Shown: positions 53,339-62,615, counted from the first letter of the stretch. The stretch: 64,000 bases of DNA from Aliiroseovarius sp. PrR006 (GCF_010500215.1 NZ_JAAGOY010000007.1:372001-436000); one strand, 5' to 3'. Program-made: numbers and translations. Notes: generated by a model not told the origin, from the letters alone.

Positions 53339-54390
53339 GCGTTGCCTCCGTCAATCAGGGCGCGGGCAACTTTGCGGAAGGCCTCGGCCTGTGCGCTGTC
53401 GGGCTGGCTGGTCACGATCGGAGCGCCTCCGTCCGCGGCCAAGCGGATCTGCAGATCCAGAGGGATTTCAGCCAGCAAAGGTACACCCAGCTTCTCGGCT
53501 TCGTCCGCGACGCCGCCGTGGCCGAAGGTGTGCTCTTCGTGTCCGCAATTTGAACAGATATGCGTCGACATGTTCTCGATCATGCCATGGATCGGCACGT
53601 TCATCTGCTTGAACATGTCGATCCCTTTGCGCGCGTCCAAAAGGGCGATGTCTTGCGGGGTCGAGACGATGATGGCCCCGTCCACCGGGGCCTTTTGCGC
53701 CAGCGTCATCTGCACATCGCCGGTCCCCGGTGGCAGGTCGACAATCAGAACGTCTAGAGCGCCCCATTGCACCTGCGTCATCATCTGTTGCAGCGCGCCC
53801 ATCAGCATCGGCCCGCGCCAGACCACGGCCTGATCATCGTTGGTCATCAAACCAATCGACATCATCGTCACACCATGATTGCGAAGGGGCAGAATGGTCT
53901 TCCCATCTGGGCTCGAGGGCCGACCCGACACGCCCAGCATACGCGGTTGCGATGGGCCATAAACATCCGCATCCAACAGCCCTACGCGGCGCCCTTCAGC
54001 GGCCAACGCGCAGGCCAAATTGGCGGATACGGTGGACTTGCCGACCCCGCCCTTACCCGAGGCAACGGCCAGAATGCGATCCACGCCGGGGATCTTTTCC
54101 GGCCCTTTGGGGGCGGCCGACGCACCGCGCGGTTTCAGATCAGGCGGCGCTGCCGGGCTGCTATGTGCCGTCATGACGATATTGGCGGTGGCACCAATGG
54201 CAGCCAATGCTGCCTCGGCTTGCGCTTTCACCGCTTCATAGGCGTCGGCGCGAGCGGGGTCGATTTCTAACACGAACCGCACCGCGTCACCGTCCACATT
54301 CAGCGCGCGCATCGTGCCCGAAGACACAATGTCACCACCAGCGGGATCGTTCACGCCCTTCAGCGCGTCCAGAACCTTTTCTCGGGTCAA
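53335..54390 (-). CDS. mrp: Mrp/NBP35 family iron-sulfur cluster carrier ATPase
   Basis: A 351-residue P-loop ATPase. An N-terminal MIP18-like domain (about 1-75) precedes a long linker and the ATPase core with deviant Walker A SGKGGVGKSTVSANLA, DADVYGPSQPRMLG and DLPPGTGDVQ. The C-terminal half has the cluster-binding pair CSNCG. These proteins deliver [4Fe-4S] clusters to apo-enzymes in the cytoplasm. It lies in the operon downstream of a multi-cluster ferredoxin-like protein and close to the Fe-S-rich formate dehydrogenase, a likely client. Confidence 0.95.
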   Translation of the reverse strand: MTREKVLDALKGVNDPAGGDIVSSGTMRALNVDGDAVRFVLEIDPARADAYEAVKAQAEAALAAIGATANIVMTAHSSPAAPPDLKPRGASAAPKGPEKIPGVDRILAVASGKGGVGKSTVSANLACALAAEGRRVGLLDADVYGPSQPRMLGVSGRPSSPDGKTILPLRNHGVTMMSIGLMTNDDQAVVWRGPMLMGALQQMMTQVQWGALDVLIVDLPPGTGDVQMTLAQKAPVDGAIIVSTPQDIALLDARKGIDMFKQMNVPIHGMIENMSTHICSNCGHEEHTFGHGGVADEAEKLGVPLLAEIPLDLQIRLAADGGAPIVTSQPDSAQAEAFRKVARALIDGGNA

Positions 54391-54393
54391 GGT

Positions 54394-54588
54394 TTACTCC
54401 TGTGCCTTGATGTCGCCTTCGACCTCATGGGTCATGCCCAGCTCGTCGATCGTGATAACCGCGCGGGCCTTGAAGATCTTGCCCTTGGTCTCGGGGGCGT
54501 TCCGCAAAGCCTCTTCAATGGCCTGTTGCGAGGTTACGCCAACTTGCTTCAGGAACTTGCGCATCGACATATTGAAATCGTCGCTCAT
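54394..54588 (-). CDS. Small DUF6494-like protein
   Basis: A 64-residue cytoplasmic protein of a conserved small family (MSMRKFLKQVGVTSQQAIEEALR, KARAVITIDELGMTHEVEGDI), which I place in DUF6494. No catalytic residues can be named. It lies between the multi-[4Fe-4S] protein gene and mrp, 3 bases from the latter, so it is part of the same operon and probably the same maturation process. A GGAG ribosome site precedes it. Confidence 0.8.
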   Translation of the reverse strand: MSDDFNMSMRKFLKQVGVTSQQAIEEALRNAPETKGKIFKARAVITIDELGMTHEVEGDIKAQE

Positions 54589-54600
54589 GGGGTCTCCTTG

Positions 54601-56559
54601 TCAGTGATCGCGCCGCTTGGACAGATAGTCTGCCGTGGTGCGCGGGCGGGGCCGTTCGCCCCCTTCAAACGGGTTGTTCTTGGCATGATATTGCGCGTTC
54701 ACGCGGCAATTGTCACACATCTGGATCATCCGCGCGGCTTCAGGGTTGGCAAACATCGCATGGTTGCCTGCCAGTTTCTCGGTAATCTTTTCAATGGTCG
54801 ATTTCACGCCAAACAGTGCACCGCACTCGACGCAGGCAAAGGGTTCTTCCTCGTGAAGCACTTGTTGATCCAGCGCGGCCGGTGTCAGGTTCATCTGAGG
54901 GGCAAGCGTGATGGCCTTTTCCGGGCAGGTTGAGGCACAGATCCCGCATTGCAGGCAGGCGTCTTCTTGAAAGCGCAGCTGCGGCAGATCGGGATTGTCC
55001 CCAAGCGCGCCCGAGGGGCAGACCGACACGCAAGACAGGCAAAGGGTGCAGGCGTCGGTGTCGATCACCGTTGCGCCGTAAGGGGCGCCATCTGGCAAGG
55101 ACAGAACTTCGGCATCCGGGTTCAAGGCAACTGCCGCCTGCCGGGCCACTTGGCGACGGCTGCCCACTGGGCGCACCGGCGATGCGATGGGCGATAGAAT
55201 CTCGGCGTCATAAAGCGCGTCCGACATGGCATCTGGGTCGCTGGTGTCCAACAGCGTCACCATGCCCCCCATAGCGCGGGCCAGATCGGCTTCGTACCCA
55301 ATGACGTCCGCATCCACGCCGGGGGCCATCAGAAGGGTGACATCGGCGAACCCGGCGGCTGCGGCGGCCAGCATCTCGGCATGGCCAAAAGCCGCAAGCG
55401 CGGGAATTTCCAAGGGGATCACGTCGGCGGGAAGGCCACGCCCGAAACGCGCCGACAGCCGGATCATCTCGGACCCGTGGTCATTCACCACCAACAGGCG
55501 CGGTGCCTCGCCACCCGCCTCAAGATAGGCACGGGCCAAGGTCTGGGTGCGTCGCATGGTCAGGTCCACCGGCGGCGCATCATAGCTGATCGCCCCCGAC
55601 GGGCAAAGCGACGAACAAGCCCCGCAGCCAGCACAAATCATCGGGTCAATCACCACGTGATCTCCGTTGGGCTGAATGGCCCCGGTCGGACAGGCGTCAA
55701 GGCAGCGCGAACAGCCAGATTGGCTGGCGCGAGAATGGGCGCACAGCATGGGTTCAGTTTTGATATACAACGGTTTTTCGAAGGTGCCGACAAGGTGGGA
55801 TGCCTTCATGACAACCTCGGAAACCGATGGCGCATGGGCGGGATCGGCGCGCAAATATCCCTCACGCTTTTCCGGAGCTGGGAACAGCGGGGTACCTCCG
55901 GTCAGATCCAGAATGATGTCGCACTCTGATCGCCCACCATCACGTGGCGCGGTCAAGCGCGGGACACCGCGCCCCCCGGGTTCCAACTGCTCAAGCGCGT
56001 CAATGTGAACCGTAAACTGCCCCAGCGCGCCTTGCGCCGACTTCAGCTGCCCACGGATCACATCATAGGCCCGTGTGACAGGCAATTCTGCGCCATCCGT
56101 CAGCAGTACCGTAACCCCAAGATGATCCTGCAAGGCTTCGGCGGCGGGGATCGCGACAGGCTCGGCCCCGATGACCAGACACAGCCCTTCGGAACGCACA
56201 TCAACCACCTTTTCATTTGGCGCAGGCAGCGCGGCCTCGGCCACAAGCGCGGCCATTTTGGGTAGTTTCGAGGCCGGATCATCGGACCAACCGGCCCGAT
56301 CGCGCAGGTCCAGAACGGGCGGGCTAGGGGCGTCAATCTCGTCCGCCAATGCCTCGAACAGGCGCTGTTCTTGGGCGCAACAAATAATTGCCTCTCCCCC
56401 CGAAATAGCAGCTGCAGCCTGTTCGATTTGCGTGGTGCACAGGTCGGTATGCAGCTTCGAGACCGGGGTGCCGGCTGCCTCTGACAGCGCGGCGGAATCA
56501 ACAACCTGACTCCCCGAACAGTCACATAAAATCAATGTTTTAGCCAAGCTTTCCCCCAT
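54601..56559 (-). CDS. Multi-[4Fe-4S] ferredoxin-like protein of the formate dehydrogenase locus
   Basis: A 652-residue cytoplasmic protein. Four ferredoxin-type cluster motifs are visible: CSRCLDACP, CAGCGACSSLCP, CTLCLSCVSVCP and CLQCGICASTCP, arranged as two pairs separated by about 200 residues. Other cysteines occur near the start (LILCDCSGS), in CAHSRASQSGC and at the end (CVECG, CDNC). The start at 56559 has AGGA 8 bases upstream; an ATG 5 codons earlier is also possible, and the longer frame to 56772 crosses the promoter region. It is divergent from the formate dehydrogenase operon. Electron transfer or cluster delivery for formate dehydrogenase is the best inference. Confidence 0.85.
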   Translation of the reverse strand: MGESLAKTLILCDCSGSQVVDSAALSEAAGTPVSKLHTDLCTTQIEQAAAAISGGEAIICCAQEQRLFEALADEIDAPSPPVLDLRDRAGWSDDPASKLPKMAALVAEAALPAPNEKVVDVRSEGLCLVIGAEPVAIPAAEALQDHLGVTVLLTDGAELPVTRAYDVIRGQLKSAQGALGQFTVHIDALEQLEPGGRGVPRLTAPRDGGRSECDIILDLTGGTPLFPAPEKREGYLRADPAHAPSVSEVVMKASHLVGTFEKPLYIKTEPMLCAHSRASQSGCSRCLDACPTGAIQPNGDHVVIDPMICAGCGACSSLCPSGAISYDAPPVDLTMRRTQTLARAYLEAGGEAPRLLVVNDHGSEMIRLSARFGRGLPADVIPLEIPALAAFGHAEMLAAAAAGFADVTLLMAPGVDADVIGYEADLARAMGGMVTLLDTSDPDAMSDALYDAEILSPIASPVRPVGSRRQVARQAAVALNPDAEVLSLPDGAPYGATVIDTDACTLCLSCVSVCPSGALGDNPDLPQLRFQEDACLQCGICASTCPEKAITLAPQMNLTPAALDQQVLHEEEPFACVECGALFGVKSTIEKITEKLAGNHAMFANPEAARMIQMCDNCRVNAQYHAKNNPFEGGERPRPRTTADYLSKRRDH

Positions 56560-56835
56560 CGGCTTATCCTGCATTCCAGCCCTGTATTGAAGTGCTGAAC
56601 GGCAATCAACTAGCCACGATTTCGGGCGGGCGTAAACTGGTTTTCTTCGACGTTCCCTTGGCCGAGGGGGTCGAAATTCCGGCAACGATTCGCCGTTCGG
56701 AACACGCACCAGTAAGCTGACAAAATTTATCAGATTAGACAATTCGACCCGCTCCGCCGCCTCACCCTTCATGGCGAAGACAATTTGTCCCGAATGGTCC
56801 TGAACCCTAAATTAGCCGTTTTCGGGTGCCCAAGC

Positions 56836-57441
56836 ATGTCGCAGGATGACGTAAGGGAGGACATCCAGAGCGTGATCCACGATCCAAACAGATTTGACAC
56901 GATGCCAGTAGGTATCGTCATGCGTCGTACGCCGGGTGTGACCCGTTGGGCTGCGTGGGTCTGGAAAGCAGTGGATGTGTTGCCCGGGGCTGGTCAGGCG
57001 GACTGGCGGGTTTTGCGCCAAGAGGGCGAAGTGAGCTTCTATCACGCCGCCACCCTAACGCTTGAACTGCACGGCGCCGATACCGAGGCCTATCTGCACG
57101 GCCTAAATGCTGTGATCCCGTCCCTCTATGCCGTGATGCGCGAAACCGACGATGCCGCCCGCCCGTTGGACGTGGTGCTGCTGACGGCCTCGCCCTATGA
57201 GGCGCAGGATTATGCGGATAACGGCGAGGATATCATCGAGAAAATCGCCATGCCACCCGCCGTGCACGCATGGGTCAGCGACTTCGTCGACGCCCATCAC
57301 CGCGAAGAGGTGTTCAAGAAACGCAAGCGCGACAAGAAGGACATAGGGCTTGTGGAAGATGGGATCGGAGATGCCCGGATCTCGCAACTGGCTGATGTGT
57401 ATCGCTCGCCAGTGCAAGCCAAGAAGGAGCGTCTTCAATGA
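56836..57441 (+). CDS. DUF3305 domain protein
   Basis: A protein of about 201 residues carrying the DUF3305 domain (MPVGIVMRRTPGVTRWAAWVWKAVDVLPGA, ADWRVLRQEGEVSFYHAATLTLELHGADTEAYLHGL). The start is uncertain: ATG at 56836, or a GTG at 56872 that has a GGGAGG upstream. The C-terminal tail is rich in lysine (FKKRKRDKKD). It overlaps the DUF3306 gene by 4 bases and leads the formate dehydrogenase operon. Cytoplasmic; members are found almost only with such formate dehydrogenases, so an assembly role is inferred. Confidence 0.85.
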   Translation: MSQDDVREDIQSVIHDPNRFDTMPVGIVMRRTPGVTRWAAWVWKAVDVLPGAGQADWRVLRQEGEVSFYHAATLTLELHGADTEAYLHGLNAVIPSLYAVMRETDDAARPLDVVLLTASPYEAQDYADNGEDIIEKIAMPPAVHAWVSDFVDAHHREEVFKKRKRDKKDIGLVEDGIGDARISQLADVYRSPVQAKKERLQ

Positions 57442-58070
57442 GTGACTTCTGGGCCCGCCGAAAAGCTGCTGTACTGGCTGAAGAACAAGAAGCTGCGCGT
57501 CTTGTCGAGGCTGAGGCGCAAGAAGTGCGGGACGCCGAGCTGGCCGAGCGCACCGACGAAGACATTCTGGCCGAGCTTGATCTGCCAGATCCCGACACGC
57601 TGGTGGAAGGCGACGATTTCAAGGTCTTTCTGAGCGACGCTGTTCCTGCCCGCATTCGCACCCGCGCGCTTCGGCGCTTGTGGCGCCTGAATCCGGTCTT
57701 GGCCAATGTCGATGGGCTGGTCGATTATGGCGAGGATTTCACCGATGCCGCGTGCGTGGTCGAGAACCTTCAGACCGCCTATCAAGTTGGCAAGGGCATG
57801 ACCGAACATGTGCTCGAGCTGGCCCGGCGCGCTGAAGAAGCTGGGGCCAAGGCGGATAATACTGACACCGTTGAAGAAGACCCTGCCCCCGAAATGCAAG
57901 AGACCGAGGTGGAAGTGCCCGTGCTGTTAGCCGAGACCACTGAAGTCGCCCCCGCCCCGCTCCCAACCTTTGACACCCCTGAAGATCCAGACGCATTCGT
58001 GCCCTCGCGCCGGATGCGATTTGCCTTTGAGACACACGCAGGCGCGCCCGAAGACGCGGCGCGCGCATGA
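57438..58070 (+). CDS. DUF3306 domain protein
   Basis: A 210-residue acidic protein. The first 120 residues match DUF3306 (MSDFWARRKAAVLAEEQEAARL, then RTRALRRLWRLNPVLANVDGLVDYGEDFTD). The second half is low-complexity and rich in Glu, Pro and Val, probably disordered. The start overlaps the DUF3305 stop and its own stop overlaps the next start, both by ATGA. Found with DUF3305 and formate dehydrogenase; function unknown, assembly or Tat-escort role inferred. Confidence 0.87.
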   Translation: MSDFWARRKAAVLAEEQEAARLVEAEAQEVRDAELAERTDEDILAELDLPDPDTLVEGDDFKVFLSDAVPARIRTRALRRLWRLNPVLANVDGLVDYGEDFTDAACVVENLQTAYQVGKGMTEHVLELARRAEEAGAKADNTDTVEEDPAPEMQETEVEVPVLLAETTEVAPAPLPTFDTPEDPDAFVPSRRMRFAFETHAGAPEDAARA

Positions 58071-58690
58071 GCAAGGAAACCGATATGAGTGCAGCTGAAG
58101 ACATCCGCGTTACCGAAGAAGATCGCCTGCGCGCGGATCTGTACAATTTCCTTGGTCTGCTGCTGGCCGTCCCGCCCAATGCCGACACTTTAGCAATGAC
58201 CGCGGGGCTAACCGGCGACGACACGCCTTTGGGTGTAGCGATCAATGCGCTGGCGAAGATCGCCAAACTGTCGAAACCTGCCGCTGTCGAAAGCGAGTTC
58301 AACAAGCTGTTCATCGGTTTGGGCCGCGGCGAACTGCTGCCCTACGCCAGCTATTACCTGACCGGTTTCCTGAACGAAAAGCCGTTGGCGAAGCTACGAC
58401 AAGACATGGCCGCACGCGGGCTGACCCGCGCCGAGAATGTTTATGAGCCGGAAGACAACATCGCATCCCTGATGGAGATGATGGGCGCGATGATCGTGGG
58501 CCGTTTTGGGCAGGCGCGCGATGTTGCCGACCAGAAGGCGTTCTTTAACACCCATATCGGCCCCTGGGCCGGTCACTTTTTCACAGATTTGGAAGCCGCA
58601 AAGAACTCGGTTCTCTATGCCGCCGTCGGTCAAGTTGGCCGCGTGTTTATGGAGATCGAGGCCGAAGGCTTCCGGATGAGCGCGGAGTGA
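58067..58690 (+). CDS. TorD/DmsD family molybdoenzyme chaperone
   Basis: A 207-residue all-alpha cytoplasmic chaperone. Family motifs: LYNFLGLLLAVPPN near the start, EFNKLFIGLGRGELLPYASYYLTGFLNEKPLAKLRQDMA, and the diagnostic YEPEDNIASLMEMM (E-x-x-DH region variant). TorD-type proteins bind the Tat signal of the catalytic subunit and help molybdenum-cofactor insertion before export. Starts at the ATGA overlap; an internal ATG at 58085 with AGGA upstream is an alternative. Its likely client is the Tat-signal formate dehydrogenase encoded downstream. Confidence 0.92.
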   Translation: MSKETDMSAAEDIRVTEEDRLRADLYNFLGLLLAVPPNADTLAMTAGLTGDDTPLGVAINALAKIAKLSKPAAVESEFNKLFIGLGRGELLPYASYYLTGFLNEKPLAKLRQDMAARGLTRAENVYEPEDNIASLMEMMGAMIVGRFGQARDVADQKAFFNTHIGPWAGHFFTDLEAAKNSVLYAAVGQVGRVFMEIEAEGFRMSAE

Positions 58691-58739
58691 TCCGCACATA
58701 TTGGCGGGCAACCGCCACCAACAGAGAGGAGGAACTCTC

Positions 58740-58934
58740 ATGACCCAGAAGGACAAGGAAGCGACAAGCCGCCGCGACTTTCTGAAACTGGCCGGAACGG
58801 CAGCCCCTGCGGCTGCAGTCACCGTAATGGCCGGAGGGCAGACGGCTGAAGCAGCCGCCGAGCCCGATCTGCAATCGACCAAGTTGCAGGACACGGCGCA
58901 GACCCGCGCCTATTTCGCGTCGGCCCGTTTCTGA
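58740..58934 (+). CDS. Small Tat-signal formate dehydrogenase-associated protein (FdhX type)
   Basis: A 64-residue protein that is mostly a twin-arginine signal (SRRDFLKLAGTAAPAAAVTVMAGG) plus a short mature tail ending in TQTRAYFASARF-like residues (AQTRAYFASARF). Such peptides are regularly encoded just before the catalytic subunit in this formate dehydrogenase type. The role is not known; a Tat decoy, a small membrane-anchored subunit or a maturation partner are possible. Start supported by GAGGAGG. Confidence 0.82.
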   Translation: MTQKDKEATSRRDFLKLAGTAAPAAAVTVMAGGQTAEAAAEPDLQSTKLQDTAQTRAYFASARF

Positions 58935-59038
58935 CAGGCCGAACGACCCGCACCTGCGGCGACTGGTTGCGATAGGCCCGACTGCCAAAGGTATTCATCA
59001 ACCCAGCCAGCCCCAGTGGGGTAGCAAGGGAGGTTAAC

Positions 59039-61933
59039 ATGCTGAGGAAAAAGACCAACGGGGTTGCGAGACGCCCCCAGCGGACAAGTATCCTTTCTGA
59101 TGTCGCTTCGACATCGGTAGATCGCCGCGCGTTTTTGCGTGGCAGCGGCCTGGCCATTGGTGGTCTTGCCGCAATCAGCGCCACCGGAGGTACGGTGACG
59201 CAGGCAACAGCAGCCACAGCCGCTGACGGCGCAGTTGAGACCTTGAAATCGGTCTGCACGCACTGCTCGGTCGGATGTACCGTTGTCGCCGAAGTTCAAA
59301 ATGGTGTCTGGACCGGTCAGGAACCCGGTTATGACAGCCCCTTCAACCTTGGATCTCATTGTGCAAAAGGCGCGTCGGTGCGCGAACACGCACATGGCGA
59401 ACGTCGCCTGAAGTATCCGATGAAGAAAGAGGGCGGCGAGTGGAAGCGCATCAGCTGGGAGCAAGCGATCGACGAGATCGGCGACGGTATGATGAACATC
59501 CGGGAAGAAAGTGGCCCGGATAGCGTCTACTGGCTGGGATCGGCCAAGCATTCGAATGAACAGGCGTATCTGTTCCGCAAGTTCGCCGCCTATTGGGGCA
59601 CGAACAACGTGGACCACCAGGCGCGTATCTGTCACTCGACCACCGTTGCCGGTGTGGCGAACACATGGGGCTACGGCGCCATGACCAACAGCTACAACGA
59701 CATCCACAACAGCCGTGCGATCTTCATCATTGGCGGCAACCCGGCCGAAGCACACCCCGTGTCGCTTCTGCACGTGTTGAAAGCCAAAGAAGAAAACAAT
59801 GCACCGCTGATCGTCTGCGACCCGCGCTTCACGCGTACGGCCGCCCACGCCGACGAATATGTCCGCTTCCGTCCCGGTACGGACGTTGCCCTTGTTTGGG
59901 GCATCCTGTGGCATATCTTCGAGAACGGTTGGGAGGACAAAGAGTTCATCCGCACCCGTGTCTGGGGCATGGACCAGATCCGTGACGAAGTGAAGAAGTG
60001 GACGCCTGAAGAAGTCGAACGCGTCACCGGCACCCCCGGTGAACAGCTTCGCCGGGTGGCCCATACGCTGGCCAACAACCGCCCCGGCACCGTGATTTGG
60101 TGCATGGGTGGCACGCAGCACACCAACGGCAACAACAATACCCGCGCTTATTGCATCCTTCAGCTTGCTCTGGGGAACATGGGCACCGAGGGTGGCGGCA
60201 CCAACATCTTCCGTGGCCACGACAACGTGCAAGGCGCTACTGACCTTGGCGTTCTTAGCCACACCCTGCCCGGCTATTACGGTCTGTCGGGTGGCGCATG
60301 GGCCCACTGGGCACGTGTATGGGGCGAAGATGGTGAATGGCTCAGCGGGCAGTTCGCCAAGGTGACCGGCGCAGACGGCAAGGAAAAGAACCTTCAGAAC
60401 CTGAAGGGCATCCCTGTCAGCCGCTGGATCGACGGCGTCTTGGAAGATCCCGAGAACATGGACAACCCCGACAAGGTGCGTGCCATGGTTCTGTGGGGCC
60501 ACGCGCCGAACTCGCAGACCCGTCAGACGGAAATGAAAACAGCGATGGAGATGTTGGACATGCTGGTCGTGATCGACCCGTATCCCACTGTCTCGGCTGT
60601 TCTGCATGACCGCACCGATGGCGTGTATCTGCTTCCGGCCGCTACGCAGTTTGAAACCCATGGCTCTGTTACGGCCTCGAACCGCTCGCTCCAGTGGCGC
60701 GAGAAAGTCGTCGACCCCCTGTTCGAAAGCAAGCCCGACCATGTGATCATGGGCATGTTTGCCAAGAAGTTCGGTTGGTCGGATCGCTTCTTCCGTAACA
60801 TCGAGATGGATGACGATGTCACCCCCAATGTTGAAAGCGTGACACGCGAATTCAACAGGGGGCTCTGGACCATTGGTTATACCGGCCAAAGCCCCGAGCG
60901 GATCAAGCTGCACATGGAAAACCAGCACACGTTCGACCGCACCACGCTGAAAGCAGTGGGTGGTCCAGCGGATGGCGACTATTACGGTCTGCCATGGCCG
61001 TGCTGGGGAACGGCGGAGATGGGTCACCCCGGAACACCGAACCTTTACGACATGTCGAAAGCCGTGTCCGAAGGTGGTCTGACCTTCCGCGCCCGTTTTG
61101 GTGTGGAACGTGATGGTGACAACCTGCTGGCCGAAGGCGTCTACTCGAAAAACTCGGAAATCCAGGATGGCTATCCCGAGTTTACGATGCAGATGCTGAT
61201 GGACTTGGGTTGGGATGGTGATCTAACGGACGAAGAACGTGCCGCAATCGACGCAGTGGCCGGTCCGAAAACCAACTGGAAAACCGACCTTTCGGGCGGC
61301 ATCCAGCGGGTTGCGATCAAGCACGAATGTGCACCGTTCGGTAACGCCAAGGCACGTGCTGTCGTATGGACCTTCCCGGATCCAATCCCGTTGCACCGCG
61401 AGCCGCTTTACACGCCGCGTCGCGATCTTGTGGCGGATTATCCAACCTATGAAGACCGTCACGACTATCGCCTGCCGACGCTGTATGCCTCGATCCAGAA
61501 GAACGATTTCTCGCAAGAGTATCCGATGATTCTGACCTCGGGGCGCTTGGTTGAATACGAGGGCGGCGGGGATGAGACCCGGTCGAACCCGTGGCTGGCC
61601 GAGCTTCAGCAAGACATGTTTGTCGAAGTGAACACGCGTGATGCCAACAACCTTGGTGTGCGCGATGGCGAACAGGTCTGGGTCGAAGGTCCGGAAGGCG
61701 GCAAGGTCAAGGTCATGGCGATGGTCACCGAACGGGTCGGCGAAGGCGTTGCCTTCATGCCGTTCCACTTCGGCGGTCACTTCCAAGGCGAAGACCTGCG
61801 GCATAAATATCCCGACGGGGCTGATCCATATGTGTTGGGCGAAAGCACCAACACCGCGCAGACCTATGGCTATGACTCAGTGACTCAGATGCAAGAGACG
61901 AAGACGACTCTTTGCAAAATCTGGGCAGCGTAA
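59039..61933 (+). CDS. fdhA: Formate dehydrogenase catalytic subunit, molybdopterin type with active-site cysteine
   Basis: A 964-residue periplasmic oxidoreductase oxidising formate to CO2. Tat signal at 28-60 (DRRAFLRGSG). The N-terminal [4Fe-4S] cluster ligands are C73, C76, C80 and C108. The molybdenum/tungsten-binding residue is Cys198, followed by the catalytic His199 (ICHSTTVAGVANTWGYGAMTN), where several enterobacterial enzymes have selenocysteine. The molybdopterin-binding C-terminal domain includes LTSGRLVEYEGGGDETRSNPWLAELQ. Most open reading on the opposite strand here is a codon-bias shadow. Works with the Fe-S and cytochrome b subunits encoded next to feed electrons to quinone. 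Confidence 0.96.
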   Translation: MLRKKTNGVARRPQRTSILSDVASTSVDRRAFLRGSGLAIGGLAAISATGGTVTQATAATAADGAVETLKSVCTHCSVGCTVVAEVQNGVWTGQEPGYDSPFNLGSHCAKGASVREHAHGERRLKYPMKKEGGEWKRISWEQAIDEIGDGMMNIREESGPDSVYWLGSAKHSNEQAYLFRKFAAYWGTNNVDHQARICHSTTVAGVANTWGYGAMTNSYNDIHNSRAIFIIGGNPAEAHPVSLLHVLKAKEENNAPLIVCDPRFTRTAAHADEYVRFRPGTDVALVWGILWHIFENGWEDKEFIRTRVWGMDQIRDEVKKWTPEEVERVTGTPGEQLRRVAHTLANNRPGTVIWCMGGTQHTNGNNNTRAYCILQLALGNMGTEGGGTNIFRGHDNVQGATDLGVLSHTLPGYYGLSGGAWAHWARVWGEDGEWLSGQFAKVTGADGKEKNLQNLKGIPVSRWIDGVLEDPENMDNPDKVRAMVLWGHAPNSQTRQTEMKTAMEMLDMLVVIDPYPTVSAVLHDRTDGVYLLPAATQFETHGSVTASNRSLQWREKVVDPLFESKPDHVIMGMFAKKFGWSDRFFRNIEMDDDVTPNVESVTREFNRGLWTIGYTGQSPERIKLHMENQHTFDRTTLKAVGGPADGDYYGLPWPCWGTAEMGHPGTPNLYDMSKAVSEGGLTFRARFGVERDGDNLLAEGVYSKNSEIQDGYPEFTMQMLMDLGWDGDLTDEERAAIDAVAGPKTNWKTDLSGGIQRVAIKHECAPFGNAKARAVVWTFPDPIPLHREPLYTPRRDLVADYPTYEDRHDYRLPTLYASIQKNDFSQEYPMILTSGRLVEYEGGGDETRSNPWLAELQQDMFVEVNTRDANNLGVRDGEQVWVEGPEGGKVKVMAMVTERVGEGVAFMPFHFGGHFQGEDLRHKYPDGADPYVLGESTNTAQTYGYDSVTQMQETKTTLCKIWAA

Positions 61934-61945
61934 GGAGGAAAGAGA

Positions 61946-62539
61946 ATGGCAAGAGCAAAGTTTCTCTGTGATGCCGAGCGCTGCATCGAGTGCAACGCCT
62001 GTGTGACCGCGTGTAAGAACGAGCATGAGGTGCCTTGGGGTATCAACCGCCGTCGTGTTGTGACCATCGAAGATGGTAAGCCCGGCGAACGGTCGATCTC
62101 GGTCGCCTGTATGCATTGTTCGGATGCGCCCTGTATGGCCGTTTGCCCGGTCGACTGCTTCTACCAGACCGAAGACGGTGTGGTGCTGCACTCGAAAGAC
62201 CTGTGCATCGGTTGCGGCTATTGCTTCTACGCGTGCCCCTTCGGCGCGCCGCAATACCCGCAGGCTGGCAACTTCGGAAGCCGTGGCAAGATGGACAAAT
62301 GTACCTTCTGTGCCGGTGGCCCCGAGGAAAACCACTCGACCGAAGAGTTCGCCAAATACGGTCGCAACCGTCTGGCCGAGGGCAAGCTGCCCATCTGCGC
62401 CGAGATGTGTTCGACCAAGGCGCTTCTGGCGGGGGATGGCGACGAAGTGTCGAACATCTACCGCGAGCGTGTGGTGGCCCGTGGCTTCGGCTCTGGCGCT
62501 TGGGGCTGGGGTACAGCCTATCAACGCAAGGGCGGCTGA
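61946..62539 (+). CDS. fdhB: Formate dehydrogenase iron-sulfur subunit
   Basis: A 197-residue electron-transfer subunit with four [4Fe-4S] motifs: CIECNACVTAC, the CMHC/CMAVCP pair, CIGCGYCFYACP, and CTFC with CAEMC near the end. It passes electrons from the catalytic subunit to the cytochrome b. No signal or membrane anchor, so export with the Tat-signal subunit is expected. Preceded by AAGGAGG; the gene follows 12 bases after the catalytic gene. Confidence 0.96.
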   Translation: MARAKFLCDAERCIECNACVTACKNEHEVPWGINRRRVVTIEDGKPGERSISVACMHCSDAPCMAVCPVDCFYQTEDGVVLHSKDLCIGCGYCFYACPFGAPQYPQAGNFGSRGKMDKCTFCAGGPEENHSTEEFAKYGRNRLAEGKLPICAEMCSTKALLAGDGDEVSNIYRERVVARGFGSGAWGWGTAYQRKGG

Positions 62540-62559
62540 TCGGTCTTGATCACCTTGGG

Positions 62560-62580
62560 GCGGCCCTGCAATGGGGCCGC
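62560..62580 (+). terminator. Intercistronic hairpin between fdhB and fdhC
   Basis: A 7-bp GC stem (62560-62566 GCGGCCC, 62574-62580 GGGCCGC) with loop TGCAATG, without T-tract. Likely an mRNA-stability element inside the operon. Confidence 0.5.
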
Positions 62581-62615
62581 TCCACTTCAAACACTTGTTT
62601 CAAGGAGGAGCGACC

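Noticed and set aside
58910-61027. 705-codon open frame antisense to the formate dehydrogenase catalytic gene
   Set aside because: High-GC codon bias opens the opposite strand. The translation has no recognisable domain, while the plus strand encodes a full formate dehydrogenase.
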